Shown here piece by piece: positions 15,787 to 24,352 of a DNA stretch of 64,000 nt. The DNA lies in contig NZ_WQLV01000001.1 of NCBI RefSeq assembly GCF_009753675.1, forward strand, positions 558,001-622,000, in the 5' to 3' direction. Made by a program: the position numbers and the translations under genes. The notes below the pieces were generated by a model. That model was given only the letters and a program-made list of their open reading frames with translations. It was not told the origin of the DNA and did not search any database. Within the stretch, counting starts at the first letter, position 1. Every line of letters begins with the position of its first letter. This stretch comes from Parasedimentitalea huanghaiensis. Its GTDB lineage: Bacteria > Pseudomonadota > Alphaproteobacteria > Rhodobacterales > Rhodobacteraceae.

Positions 15787-18579
15787 ATGAGCTTGTACAC
15801 CGACTACCTAAATGAGATCGCCGCTCGTAAAGAAGAGGGGTTGAACCCTAAGCCCATTGATGATGGCCTATTTGTAGATGAACTCATCTCACAAATCAAA
15901 GAGACCGGGAATGAACACCGGGACGACTCTCTTAAGTTTTTCATCTACAACGTCTTGCCGGGCACAACGAGCGCTGCGGGCGTAAAGGCCCAGTTTCTCA
16001 AAGAAATTATTCTTGGCGCTGCCGTTGTCGACGAAATCTCTGTAGCTTTCGCATTTGAGCTGCTGTCACACATGAAGGGTGGCCCTTCAGTTGATGTGCT
16101 TCTTGACCTCGCACTGGGCGATGATGCGTCTATCGCAGGACAAGCCGCAGAAGTGCTCAAGACACAGGTCTTCTTGTACGAAGCCGATACCGATCGTTTG
16201 GCTGCGGCCTATACAGACGGCAATGCCACAGCCAAAGACATTCTGGAAAGCTACTCAAAGGCTGAGTTTTTTACAAAACTTCCTGATATCGACGAAGAAA
16301 TCAAAGTTGTCACCTATATTGCAGGCGAAGGCGACATTTCTACCGATTTGCTATCCCCCGGCAACCAGGCGCACTCCCGTTCGGATCGGGAACTGCATGG
16401 CAAGTGCTTCATTTCCCCTGCTGCCCAGACTGAAATTCAGGAATTGCAAAAGCAGCACCCTGAAAAACGTGTGATGTTGATCGCAGAAAAAGGCACAATG
16501 GGTGTAGGCTCGTCCCGCATGTCAGGCGTGAATAACGTAGCCTTGTGGACTGGCAACCAAGCCAGCCCCTATGTTCCGTTTGTAAACTTCGCCCCGATTG
16601 TTGCAGGTACAAATGGCATTTCTCCGATTTTCCTGACCACCGTTGGCGTGACAGGCGGCATCGGCATCGACCTGAAAAACTGGGTCAAAAAGGTGGATTC
16701 CGAAGGCAACCCGATCCTGAACAACGATGGTAACCCGGTTCTTGAACAAAAATATTCGGTCGAGACCGGCACCGTCCTGACCATCGATACAAAAAAACAG
16801 ATGCTGTATGATGAAACAGGCAAAGAAGAGCTTGTTGGCCTTTCCTCCTCTTTCACACCTCAGAAGGTGGAATTCATCAAGGCAGGCGGATCTTACGCAA
16901 TCGTCTTTGGTAAAAAACTGCAGAACTTTGCGTCCAAAACGCTTGGTGTCGAACTGAAATCTGCTTTTGCTCCTTCCAAAGAAATCACCCACAAAGGGCA
17001 AGGCCTTACAGCCGTTGAAAAAATCTTCAATAAAAATGCGGTTGGCGTGACTGAAGGTGCTGTACTGCACGCCGGATCTGATGTCCGCGTTGAGGTAAAT
17101 ATCGTTGGCTCGCAGGACACAACCGGCTTGATGACTTCTCAAGAGTTGGAGTCGATGGCCGCGACTGTACTGTCGCCCATCGTCGATGGGGCCTATCAGT
17201 CAGGCTGTCACACAGCCTCGGTTTGGGATCTGAAGGCACAGGCCAACACCCCGCGGCTTATGAAGTTCATGCACAATTTTGGTCTGATTACCGCACGAGA
17301 TCCTAAAGGCGTCTACCACGCCATGACCGACGTTATTCACAAGGTTCTGAATGACATAACGGTGGATGACTGGGCAATCATCATTGGTGGCGACTCGCAC
17401 ACCCGGATGTCCAAAGGCGTAGCGTTTGGTGCAGACTCGGGCACTGTTGCACTGGCTTTGGCTACAGGTGAGGCGAGCATGCCCATCCCAGAGTCCGTGA
17501 AAGTGACCTTCAAAGGCACCATGGCCGACCATATGGATTTCCGGGACGTGGTGCACGCCACCCAGTCGCAGATGTTAAAGCAGTTCGGCGACAACGTCTT
17601 CCAGGGGCGCATCATCGAGGTCCACATCGGAACCTTGCTGGCGGATCAGGCCTTCACATTCACCGACTGGTCTGCAGAAATGAAGGCCAAAGCCTCTATC
17701 TGTATTTCCGAAGACGACACGCTTGTTGAATCGCTCGAGATTGCCAAGAGCCGTATTCAGATCATGATCGACAAGGGCATGGAAAACGACAATCACATGC
17801 TGCAAGGCTTGATCGATATCGCTGACAAACGCATCGGCGAAATCAAATCAGGTGAAAAGCCAGCTTTGACGCCAGATGACAATGCCAAGTACTTCGCAGA
17901 AGTTGTGGTCGATCTGGATCAAATCGACGAGCCCATGATTGCTGACCCGGATGTAAATAACGCGGATGTATCCAAGCGTTACACCCACGACACCATCCGG
18001 CCGATTTCCTACTACAAAGCAGAGAAGAAAGTGGATCTTGGCTTTGTTGGCTCCTGCATGGTGCATAAAGGCGATTTGGTCATCGTGGCACAGATGCTGA
18101 AGAACTTGGAAAAGAAAGGCCAAAAAGTCGAATTCAACGCGCCTTTGGTTGTTGCAGCGCCGACCTACAATATCATCGACGAGATGAAGGCAGAGGGCGA
18201 TTGGGCCATCTTGCAAGAATATTCAGGTTACGAATTCGATGACTTCATGCCGAAACAAACCGCACGGACAGAATACGAGAACATCCTTTATCTGGAACGC
18301 CCTGGCTGCAACCTTTGCATGGGCAACCAAGAAAAAGCAGCAAAAGGTGACACCGTTCTGGCGACATCGACCCGCCTGTTCCAAGGGCGCGTTGTAGAAG
18401 ACACCGCTGAGAAGAAGGGCGAATCCTTGCTCGCCTCAACTCCGGTCGTTGTTCTCTCTGCAATCCTCGGCAGAACTCCCACTATGGAAGAGTACAAGGC
18501 TGCTGTGGAAGGGATTGACCTGACAAAGTTTGCCCCACCCGTAGAAAAGCCAGCGGGTTCACGTTCAGCTCACTTCTAA
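15787..18579 (+). CDS. acnB: Aconitate hydratase B / 2-methylisocitrate dehydratase
   Basis: A 930-residue AcnB with the full domain order: N-terminal HEAT-like helices (1-150), the swivelling domain (GNQAHSRSDRELHGKC) and the catalytic core. The three cluster cysteines are in GSCMVHKGD and ERPGCNLCMGNQEKA. It interconverts citrate and isocitrate through a [4Fe-4S] cluster. The wording of these motifs (VHKGD, EKAAKGDTV, LTKFAPP) is what I recall from Bacteroidetes AcnB rather than enterobacterial AcnB (MTNIGH), and Rhodobacterales mostly rely on AcnA. Codon use also looks more AT-rich than the neighbours. Horizontal acquisition is likely. Confidence 0.95.
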   Translation: MSLYTDYLNEIAARKEEGLNPKPIDDGLFVDELISQIKETGNEHRDDSLKFFIYNVLPGTTSAAGVKAQFLKEIILGAAVVDEISVAFAFELLSHMKGGPSVDVLLDLALGDDASIAGQAAEVLKTQVFLYEADTDRLAAAYTDGNATAKDILESYSKAEFFTKLPDIDEEIKVVTYIAGEGDISTDLLSPGNQAHSRSDRELHGKCFISPAAQTEIQELQKQHPEKRVMLIAEKGTMGVGSSRMSGVNNVALWTGNQASPYVPFVNFAPIVAGTNGISPIFLTTVGVTGGIGIDLKNWVKKVDSEGNPILNNDGNPVLEQKYSVETGTVLTIDTKKQMLYDETGKEELVGLSSSFTPQKVEFIKAGGSYAIVFGKKLQNFASKTLGVELKSAFAPSKEITHKGQGLTAVEKIFNKNAVGVTEGAVLHAGSDVRVEVNIVGSQDTTGLMTSQELESMAATVLSPIVDGAYQSGCHTASVWDLKAQANTPRLMKFMHNFGLITARDPKGVYHAMTDVIHKVLNDITVDDWAIIIGGDSHTRMSKGVAFGADSGTVALALATGEASMPIPESVKVTFKGTMADHMDFRDVVHATQSQMLKQFGDNVFQGRIIEVHIGTLLADQAFTFTDWSAEMKAKASICISEDDTLVESLEIAKSRIQIMIDKGMENDNHMLQGLIDIADKRIGEIKSGEKPALTPDDNAKYFAEVVVDLDQIDEPMIADPDVNNADVSKRYTHDTIRPISYYKAEKKVDLGFVGSCMVHKGDLVIVAQMLKNLEKKGQKVEFNAPLVVAAPTYNIIDEMKAEGDWAILQEYSGYEFDDFMPKQTARTEYENILYLERPGCNLCMGNQEKAAKGDTVLATSTRLFQGRVVEDTAEKKGESLLASTPVVVLSAILGRTPTMEEYKAAVEGIDLTKFAPPVEKPAGSRSAHF

Positions 18580-18603
18580 GGCACAGGTTGGGCTCGAAAA
18601 TAA

Positions 18604-18633
18604 CGAGCTGCCCCATTTAATTGGGGCGGCTCG
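18604..18633 (+). terminator. Hairpin after acnB
   Basis: An 11-bp stem with one G-T pair (CGAGCTGCCCC with GGGGCGGCTCG) begins 25 bases after the stop. No T-run follows, so it may be a rho-dependent end or a transcript-stabilising hairpin. Confidence 0.6.
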
Positions 18634-18744
18634 AACGGTCTTGCAGGATTGACCTTGATCTGATTGGGCAACAAATTCCCAATACCGAAGCATTCTTCGA
18701 CATTGAGCAAATACTCGTTCCCTAGGCCCTGTAGGACAGACGCC

Positions 18745-18900
18745 TTAGTCGTCTTGCTTAGGTGTCGTAACTTTTGGGCAGAGTTTTAGAAAACCACAAA
18801 AGGTTCCTGCTTCCGGATAAGTGGAGGGCGGCATTGTTTGAGCCGGGGTCTGGGCCGCGTTAGCAAAAAGTATCAGCAGGGTGAGAATAACGGCGCGCAT
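18745..18900 (-). CDS. Secreted mini-protein
   Basis: 51 residues from the ATG preceded by ACGGAGA. The first 21 residues are a clear signal peptide (MRAVILTLLILFANAAQTPAQ). The mature peptide is about 30 residues, with two cysteines spaced CGFLKLC, and ends TPKQDD. It lies downstream of the membrane AraC regulator on the same strand. Function unknown; the two cysteines may form one disulfide loop in the periplasm. Confidence 0.65.
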   Translation of the reverse strand: MRAVILTLLILFANAAQTPAQTMPPSTYPEAGTFCGFLKLCPKVTTPKQDD

Positions 18901-18974
18901 TGAACATCTCCGTTTCGTGGAATTGATGCCCATGATAGTTTGACTGACACGCCCTTGCGCGTCAAACTTGGAAA

Positions 18975-20063
18975 TCAGTGCAAGTTTGCAGCAATTGGCG
19001 ATGATTTTTCAGAATCGGTGTAAGCCCGAGACAGCGCGCTGCGTCGGTATTCAGTCGGGCTGCATCCAATTTCTGCGCGGAAGGCGCGGTTGAACGGCCC
19101 CACAGACGCAAAGCCGACCTCATATGCAATTTCCAGCACCGTTGCATTCATCTGGGCAGGGTCAGATAAGGCGGCACAGGCAGCTTCGATCCTTGCCTGA
19201 TTTATAAAACTAGAAAAATTGCGGTAACCCAGTCCTTGGTTTATTGCGCGCCGCAAGCGGTGCTCGGGTACGGCAATTTTTCCTGCGAGTGCACCGATTG
19301 TCAGCCCTTCTTCTCGCCAGATGCCTGCGGACATTGCTGACTGGAGACCTGCAATCAGCGTGGGGTCGGAAAATTCATCTTGAACAGGCAAACGGTTACT
19401 GATCTCGGGGGAGGTCTCGCCGGGCCAACGGTGCGCATCGGGGCGCAACAGCCACACAGCAAAATTCAAGGTAACCGCAAGCGTGCCGGCAGCTTGCAAG
19501 AGAGCCAGCGAAAGACTGTCCTCCTGTAACAAGCCTGTAGCCTGACCCGCCGTCAAAAACAAAGCAAGACCAGCGATAGCTGCTGCGAATCCAGGTCGCG
19601 CACGGCAGCGGCATTCCACCAAATCGTCACGCGTAGACCACAGCGAGAGGATGAACAGGGCCCCATAAAGGATCACGGACATTGGCAGGCAAACGGAATA
19701 GAGGTCGGGAAAGGATTCATGGGTGTAAAGCGCAGCTGAGGTCGCCAAAGACGCAACCAGCCAGGGCCAACGCTGCCCCGGGGAATCGAGAAATATAGTC
19801 ACGATCAACCAGGTAATCGCTGCTGGAGTGAAGCTGGCTATAAGCGTGAGATTCGAGTGTAACGCCGGGTGCAAATCGAGTGGCAGAGCCGCAGTGATGA
19901 TCAGGAATGCGGATTCGGATAGGGCCAATGCCGACACAGATAAGCGCCCTTCCAAACTGATGGGCGCGCGCCAAAGCAATAAAGCCAGTAACAACAAAAC
20001 GGTAATGGCACCGCCACGCAGCGCAAGGTCGAGATAGATCATTAGCAGGCTATTCTTTTTCAA
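18975..20063 (-). CDS. Membrane-anchored AraC-family regulator
   Basis: 362 residues. The first about 220 form six or seven hydrophobic segments (ITVLLLLALLLW, LIASFTPAAITWLIVTIF, VILYGALFILSLW, SLALLQAAGTLAVTLNFAVWLL). The last 110 are an AraC DNA-binding domain (LTIGALAGKIAVPEHRLRRAINQGLGYRNFSSFINQAR in pieces, ILEIAYEVGFASVGPFNRAFR). This suggests direct signalling from a membrane-sensed signal to DNA. It lies next to the haem cluster but in its own unit, with the secreted mini-protein 74 bases downstream. Target genes are unknown. Confidence 0.85.
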   Translation of the reverse strand: MKKNSLLMIYLDLALRGGAITVLLLLALLLWRAPISLEGRLSVSALALSESAFLIITAALPLDLHPALHSNLTLIASFTPAAITWLIVTIFLDSPGQRWPWLVASLATSAALYTHESFPDLYSVCLPMSVILYGALFILSLWSTRDDLVECRCRARPGFAAAIAGLALFLTAGQATGLLQEDSLSLALLQAAGTLAVTLNFAVWLLRPDAHRWPGETSPEISNRLPVQDEFSDPTLIAGLQSAMSAGIWREEGLTIGALAGKIAVPEHRLRRAINQGLGYRNFSSFINQARIEAACAALSDPAQMNATVLEIAYEVGFASVGPFNRAFRAEIGCSPTEYRRSALSRAYTDSEKSSPIAANLH

Positions 20064-20317
20064 ACTGTTCGAATGGGGCCTTTATAGTAAATTCGCCCTC
20101 GTTCCGCGCATCGATTTTTGAAAATGATAGGCCGATTCTGAAATTGTTGTGGTTGGCACTGGCTAGACTGACAAATTACGTCGAGCGGTCCACCAATCAG
20201 CAAGCAGCAAAGCTTCGGGGATAGAGCTTGGTGTAGTTTGTGAAGACGCCCCTGCCCGTTTCGGTCTGAAAGACAGACACGCACCGCAGGGGGTTTCTAA
20301 AATACTTGATGTTTCCC

Positions 20318-21103
20318 TCAGGTTACTCGAGCATGGCGAGCCTGTGGCAACAAGAAAGGTGTGCCATCATGCGGTGTTGTGCAGACCGGCAGCGGGCAAC
20401 CATAGGTCTGCGCTAAGTTCGCATCAGTTAGCACCGATTGCGGACTGCCCTGAGCAGCGATGTGGCCAGCATCCATAAGCACCACTTTATCAGCAAACAT
20501 GGCCGTCAAGTTCAGATCGTGCATTACTGCAACCACGCCACCACCACGGGCCGAAAAGTCGCGAGTTAGATCCATTACGGTAAACTGATGGCCGATGTCC
20601 AAGCTGGCAACCGGCTCGTCCAGAATCAACCACCGCGGAGCACCATCGACCACCGGCCGCCAAATCTGCGTCAGGACTCGTGCCAGCTGTACGCGCTGTT
20701 GTTCCCCCCCGGATAGGTCCTGATACATGCGATTGCCAAATCCTGTCAGACCGACTTTCTCTAGGGCTCTTAACGGTAACTCTTTCTCGGCAGCAGACAG
20801 TCCCGCTGTAAGACCAAGCCGCACGATTTCAAGCACGGTGAAGGGAAAGGCGATCGTGGTGCTTTGCGGTTGTACGCCTCGGAGCGCGGCCAATTGCCAG
20901 GGCTTCAGACCAGCCACATTTTTGTTATTCAGCAGCACCTTGCCGGAATAGGGAATTTCACCCGTCATGGCGCGCAGCAAGGTGGTTTTTCCTGATCCGT
21001 TGGGGCCAACAATGGCAGTGACCTCACCCGGCTTGGCCGTGAAATTCACTCCATTCAGAACCTGGCTCTTGCCCAGGACGACTTCAATATCAAAGGCTTG
21101 CAT
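20318..21103 (-). CDS. hmuV: Haem ABC transporter ATP-binding protein
   Basis: 261 residues with Walker A GPNGSGKTTL near residue 34, signature LSGGEQQRVQLARVL, Walker B WLILDEPVASLD and the switch His in VMHDL. It powers haem transfer across the inner membrane through HmuU. It is last in the hmuSTUV unit, 12 bases after hmuU. FecE/BtuD-like transporters look similar, but the neighbours fix the haem assignment. Confidence 0.94.
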   Translation of the reverse strand: MQAFDIEVVLGKSQVLNGVNFTAKPGEVTAIVGPNGSGKTTLLRAMTGEIPYSGKVLLNNKNVAGLKPWQLAALRGVQPQSTTIAFPFTVLEIVRLGLTAGLSAAEKELPLRALEKVGLTGFGNRMYQDLSGGEQQRVQLARVLTQIWRPVVDGAPRWLILDEPVASLDIGHQFTVMDLTRDFSARGGGVVAVMHDLNLTAMFADKVVLMDAGHIAAQGSPQSVLTDANLAQTYGCPLPVCTTPHDGTPFLLPQARHARVT

Positions 21104-21115
21104 GTGAAACTCCGG

Positions 21116-22192
21116 TCATAGGCCCATGGCTCCGTGCCGCTTTAGCAATATCCACAGGAAGACTGGTGCTCCCAGAACGGCGGTGACAATACCAATAGGA
21201 AGTTCGGCTGGGGCAATGACAGTCCGGGCAATCATATCAGCAGCCAAAAGAAGACTGGCCCCCAACAGCGCCGCATTTGGTAAAAGGCTGTGATGGTCAG
21301 GGCCAGTCGCCAGTCGCAACAGATGCGGAACAACAATGCCGATGAAGCCAATGCCGCCGGCAACAGCAACGGCCGCACCTGTAGCCGCAGCGACAGATAG
21401 AATCGAAATATTTTTGACCCGTTGCACCGAAATACCAGTGTGACCGGCAGCGGCTTCTCCCAATGCCAAACCATTCAACCCACGTGCAATAAAGGGGGCA
21501 ACCGCCAAAGCTGCCAAAACGATTGGGGTTGCCGCCAAAACCTTGGTCCATGTAGCGCCAGCCAGTGATCCCATGCCCCAGAAGGTTAAATCACGAAGCT
21601 GGTTGTCATCCGCCATATAGACCAGAATGCCGGACAGGGCTCCGGCCAGAGCACCAAGGGCGATACCCGCCAACAGCATGGTTGCAACCGAGGTCTGCCC
21701 GCGCCGGGTTGAAACCCGGTAAAGGATCAAAGTTGATCCCCAGCCGCCAAAAAACGCCGATACCGGGACCAGATAGTTGCCAGTCAAATCGCGAATCGCG
21801 GGCGGTAAAAACGCGCCCAACACGATTGCGCTGATTGCTGCCAGACCAGCACCGGCGCTAACGCCCACAATGCCCGGATCCGCAAGTGGATTGCGAAACA
21901 GCCCCTGCATCACTGCGCCTGATACCGCCAGAGAGGCGCCAACCAATATGCCCAAACATAGCCGTGGAAGGCGAATATCGAACAGGACAATGCTGTCCAA
22001 ACGCGACAACTCGCGCCCGGCTGCAAGATCAACCAACGCCCCCCATAACGACGTCCCCGATGCGCCCCAAGCTAAGGAAAGCACCGAAGTCGCCGCCAGC
22101 AGGGCAACCAGAATCACTGTTAGTTGTCGGGCCTGTACCCTGCGATCTACAGGAAGAGAGCCCCGCTTTGGCATTTCAATTGTTAAGGACAT
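21116..22192 (-). CDS. hmuU: Haem ABC transporter permease
   Basis: 358 residues, FecCD/BtuC type, about ten membrane segments (RQLTVILVALLAATSVLSLAW, LCLGILVGASLAVSGAVMQGLFRNPLADPGIVGVSAGA in pieces). The RNPLADPGIVGVSAGAG and GIGFIGIVVPHLLR stretches are family hallmarks, the latter contacting the ATPase. ATG overlaps the hmuT stop (TGATG), showing coupling. Confidence 0.94.
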   Translation of the reverse strand: MSLTIEMPKRGSLPVDRRVQARQLTVILVALLAATSVLSLAWGASGTSLWGALVDLAAGRELSRLDSIVLFDIRLPRLCLGILVGASLAVSGAVMQGLFRNPLADPGIVGVSAGAGLAAISAIVLGAFLPPAIRDLTGNYLVPVSAFFGGWGSTLILYRVSTRRGQTSVATMLLAGIALGALAGALSGILVYMADDNQLRDLTFWGMGSLAGATWTKVLAATPIVLAALAVAPFIARGLNGLALGEAAAGHTGISVQRVKNISILSVAAATGAAVAVAGGIGFIGIVVPHLLRLATGPDHHSLLPNAALLGASLLLAADMIARTVIAPAELPIGIVTAVLGAPVFLWILLKRHGAMGL

Positions 22193-23061
22193 CAGTTTGT
22201 CTCGCCATAAAGTGCCTGACTGAGTTCCGTGATGGCTGACGCGGTGCGAGGACCAAATCCCAGCAAATGCAGCCCGTTCATCCGCACGACCTTGCCGTTT
22301 TGAGCAGCCGGAGTCGGAATCAGCGCAGGCATAGCAAGAAGTTCTTTGGCTGCTGCGCCGTGGTCGCCACCTCGGTCCATCATCAAAATCACATCTGGTG
22401 CTGCGATGGTCACGGCCTCATCCGTCAAAGGCTTGTATCCATCAAATGCGGTAACGGCATTTATGCCCCCAGCCATATGGATAATGCCATCTGCCGCCGT
22501 ATTGGTGCCACCAGCCATAATACGCCCACCCTGTGTGGACAGGATGAATAGCACTTTCTTAGGGTCCCCGTTTGCCGCCTTTTGAGCCGCATTCTGAGCT
22601 TCGGTTAGTTCGCTCGCAACCTGCGTAACCAGAACCTCTGCGGCTTGAACCTGATCAACAGCAGCACCAACAGTTCGGATCTTGGCGACGATGCCATCAG
22701 CGGTAAAAACTTCGGGCACCGAAACAAACCCAACCTGAGCGGATTGAAGTACGTCGATGGTCTCTGGCGGACCGGCGCCTTCGATGGCTATGATCAGATC
22801 CGGGGCTACGGACAACACGCCTTCGGGTGACAGCGCACGGGCATATCCAATGTCTGGCAGTTTTGCGACCTGATCAGGATAGGAAGACGTGGTGTCGCGC
22901 GCAATAATCCGATCTTGCTGATCCAGTGCATAGACAATTTCAGTCACTGACCCGCCAACGGTGACAATACGGCTCGCTGGTTGCGCCAAGGCCATATGGC
23001 TCGCCATCGTCGCCACGATAAGTAGGCTTGATGTCGTGTAAAGACGAGAAAATACCGACAT
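22192..23061 (-). CDS. hmuT: Periplasmic haem-binding protein
   Basis: 289 residues. Signal peptide residues 1-26 (SLLIVATMASHMALA). Two-lobed class III binding fold, with RIVTVGGSVTEIVYALDQQDRIIARDTTSSYP at the start of the first lobe and GGTNTAADGIIHMAGGINA in the second. It delivers haem from the outer-membrane receptor to HmuUV. Overlaps hmuS by one base (TAATG). Confidence 0.93.
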   Translation of the reverse strand: MSVFSRLYTTSSLLIVATMASHMALAQPASRIVTVGGSVTEIVYALDQQDRIIARDTTSSYPDQVAKLPDIGYARALSPEGVLSVAPDLIIAIEGAGPPETIDVLQSAQVGFVSVPEVFTADGIVAKIRTVGAAVDQVQAAEVLVTQVASELTEAQNAAQKAANGDPKKVLFILSTQGGRIMAGGTNTAADGIIHMAGGINAVTAFDGYKPLTDEAVTIAAPDVILMMDRGGDHGAAAKELLAMPALIPTPAAQNGKVVRMNGLHLLGFGPRTASAITELSQALYGETN

Positions 23062-24116
23062 TACGCTGGTTCCTTCACCTGCGCAGATCTCAGCGCATTG
23101 ACGATAGCGTCCCAGGTTGGTCGATGATCTTTGGCGTCTGTGCGACGACCGAATACTTGAAATATGATACCGCCTTCTGCGTCAAAAGCCTCAACCGACA
23201 TCGCCGCGCCGCGTTTTGTTGGCTTGTTGACAGCCCATACTTCGGCGATGTGATCCATGCGCAAATGCAGGTCAAATCCTGGGTCCAGAATATTCTGCCA
23301 GGGACCCATTTCGCGCAGATTTCGGATTGGACCGCCGTGGATCTCGATACAGCCCATATTGCCAACAAAAATCATAACTTCGACATTTTGATCCAGCACC
23401 GCATTGAGCATGGTGTTGACCTCATCCGTAGCCACCTGACGCGCCATGGGCTCACCGACGGTGCGATAAGCGCCTAAGCGATTCATTTTTAATTTTGGGA
23501 CAAGACGCAGAAACTGATGAGTGTCGGTCATTTTGGACCACTCATTACGTAACTGCTCAATCTTGTCCGGGTTTGTCTTGGCTCCATCAACCGGTTTACG
23601 CGGTGAAACACTTAGTTCTTGATCTTGGTCGTCCAACTTCAGGTCCGTCACCAGCTGGGTCCAAGCCGTCAGATCGGAGGCTGGGCGCAGATGAATTTTG
23701 TGGACGGCATCACCCGAAGCATCAAAAATCTGGATTGAACGTTTAACACCGCTCTCGGTCTCACGTTCAACAGCAAAGGCCGAGACAAAATGCCCGCCAA
23801 ACAGACGCAGGTCGATTTCCTCGTTCAGGATCATCGACGCATGCGGCCCCGAATGAAAATTGTCGTAAACGCCCACCTTCTCAATCACGCAAGAGCGGTT
23901 ACGGGTCAGAGCCATCACCTCTCCCAGATCCTTAAGCCGGGGCATGATGTCATCCGGACTGGCCGCGATTCGTGTCACATCGTGACCGACATAAGCCGCA
24001 ACCAACTGGCCTTCGCGTATGTTTAATTTGTCTGCAAAATCACGATCACGCAGGTTTGTATTATCGCTGCGTGCCTGCCGGATGTCTGCCGGTGTCAGCT
24101 GTGCCAGATCGCTCAT
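23061..24116 (-). CDS. hmuS: Haemin-degrading factor
   Basis: 351 residues, two tandem ChuX/HutX-like repeats (about 20-170 and 200-345). The protein keeps haem in the cytosol after import, and in several relatives opens the ring to release iron. Visible pieces are MALTRNRSCVIEKVGVYDN and the paralogous MIFVGNMGCIEIHGGPIRNL in the second half, followed by LDPGFDLHLRMDHIAEVWAVNKP. It is the first gene of the minus-strand unit, divergent from hmuR. Confidence 0.93.
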   Translation of the reverse strand: MSDLAQLTPADIRQARSDNTNLRDRDFADKLNIREGQLVAAYVGHDVTRIAASPDDIMPRLKDLGEVMALTRNRSCVIEKVGVYDNFHSGPHASMILNEEIDLRLFGGHFVSAFAVERETESGVKRSIQIFDASGDAVHKIHLRPASDLTAWTQLVTDLKLDDQDQELSVSPRKPVDGAKTNPDKIEQLRNEWSKMTDTHQFLRLVPKLKMNRLGAYRTVGEPMARQVATDEVNTMLNAVLDQNVEVMIFVGNMGCIEIHGGPIRNLREMGPWQNILDPGFDLHLRMDHIAEVWAVNKPTKRGAAMSVEAFDAEGGIIFQVFGRRTDAKDHRPTWDAIVNALRSAQVKEPA

Positions 24117-24202
24117 GTTAGCCCTTTCAGTTGGCTTTGGTCTAAGTGAGCTGGCTTTAAGTCCGACAAAATCGGCAGATCGAGGCTGGCTGTTGCTGTT
24201 TG

Positions 24203-24251
24203 CAACAATGTGTTAATTATTGTTGACTGTTTTAATCACCTTTACTAATAG
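24203..24251. promoter_or_regulatory. Operator and promoter in the hmuS/hmuR divergent region
   Basis: A perfect dyad CAACAAT-N9-ATTGTTG (24203-24225) overlaps a promoter-like TTGACT (24223-24228), 17 bases, TAATAG (24246-24251) reading towards hmuR. Binding at the dyad would block the promoter. It does not match the Irr or RirA consensus as I know them, so the regulator is open; iron or haem control is expected from context. Confidence 0.5.
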
Positions 24252-24352
24252 GCTCAAGTCGGAAAATGAATTTCTGCAATTAGAACAATACCAAAACCTC
24301 GCCAGCGCCTAACGCAAGCATCCGGTACAATAGCGATGCGAAAGGACGGCAA

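Noticed and set aside
20247-20293. Hairpin CCCCTGC / GCAGGGG with inner stem after hmuV
   Set aside because: The T-run lies on the plus side, opposite to the direction of hmuV, so it is not its terminator. Role unclear.
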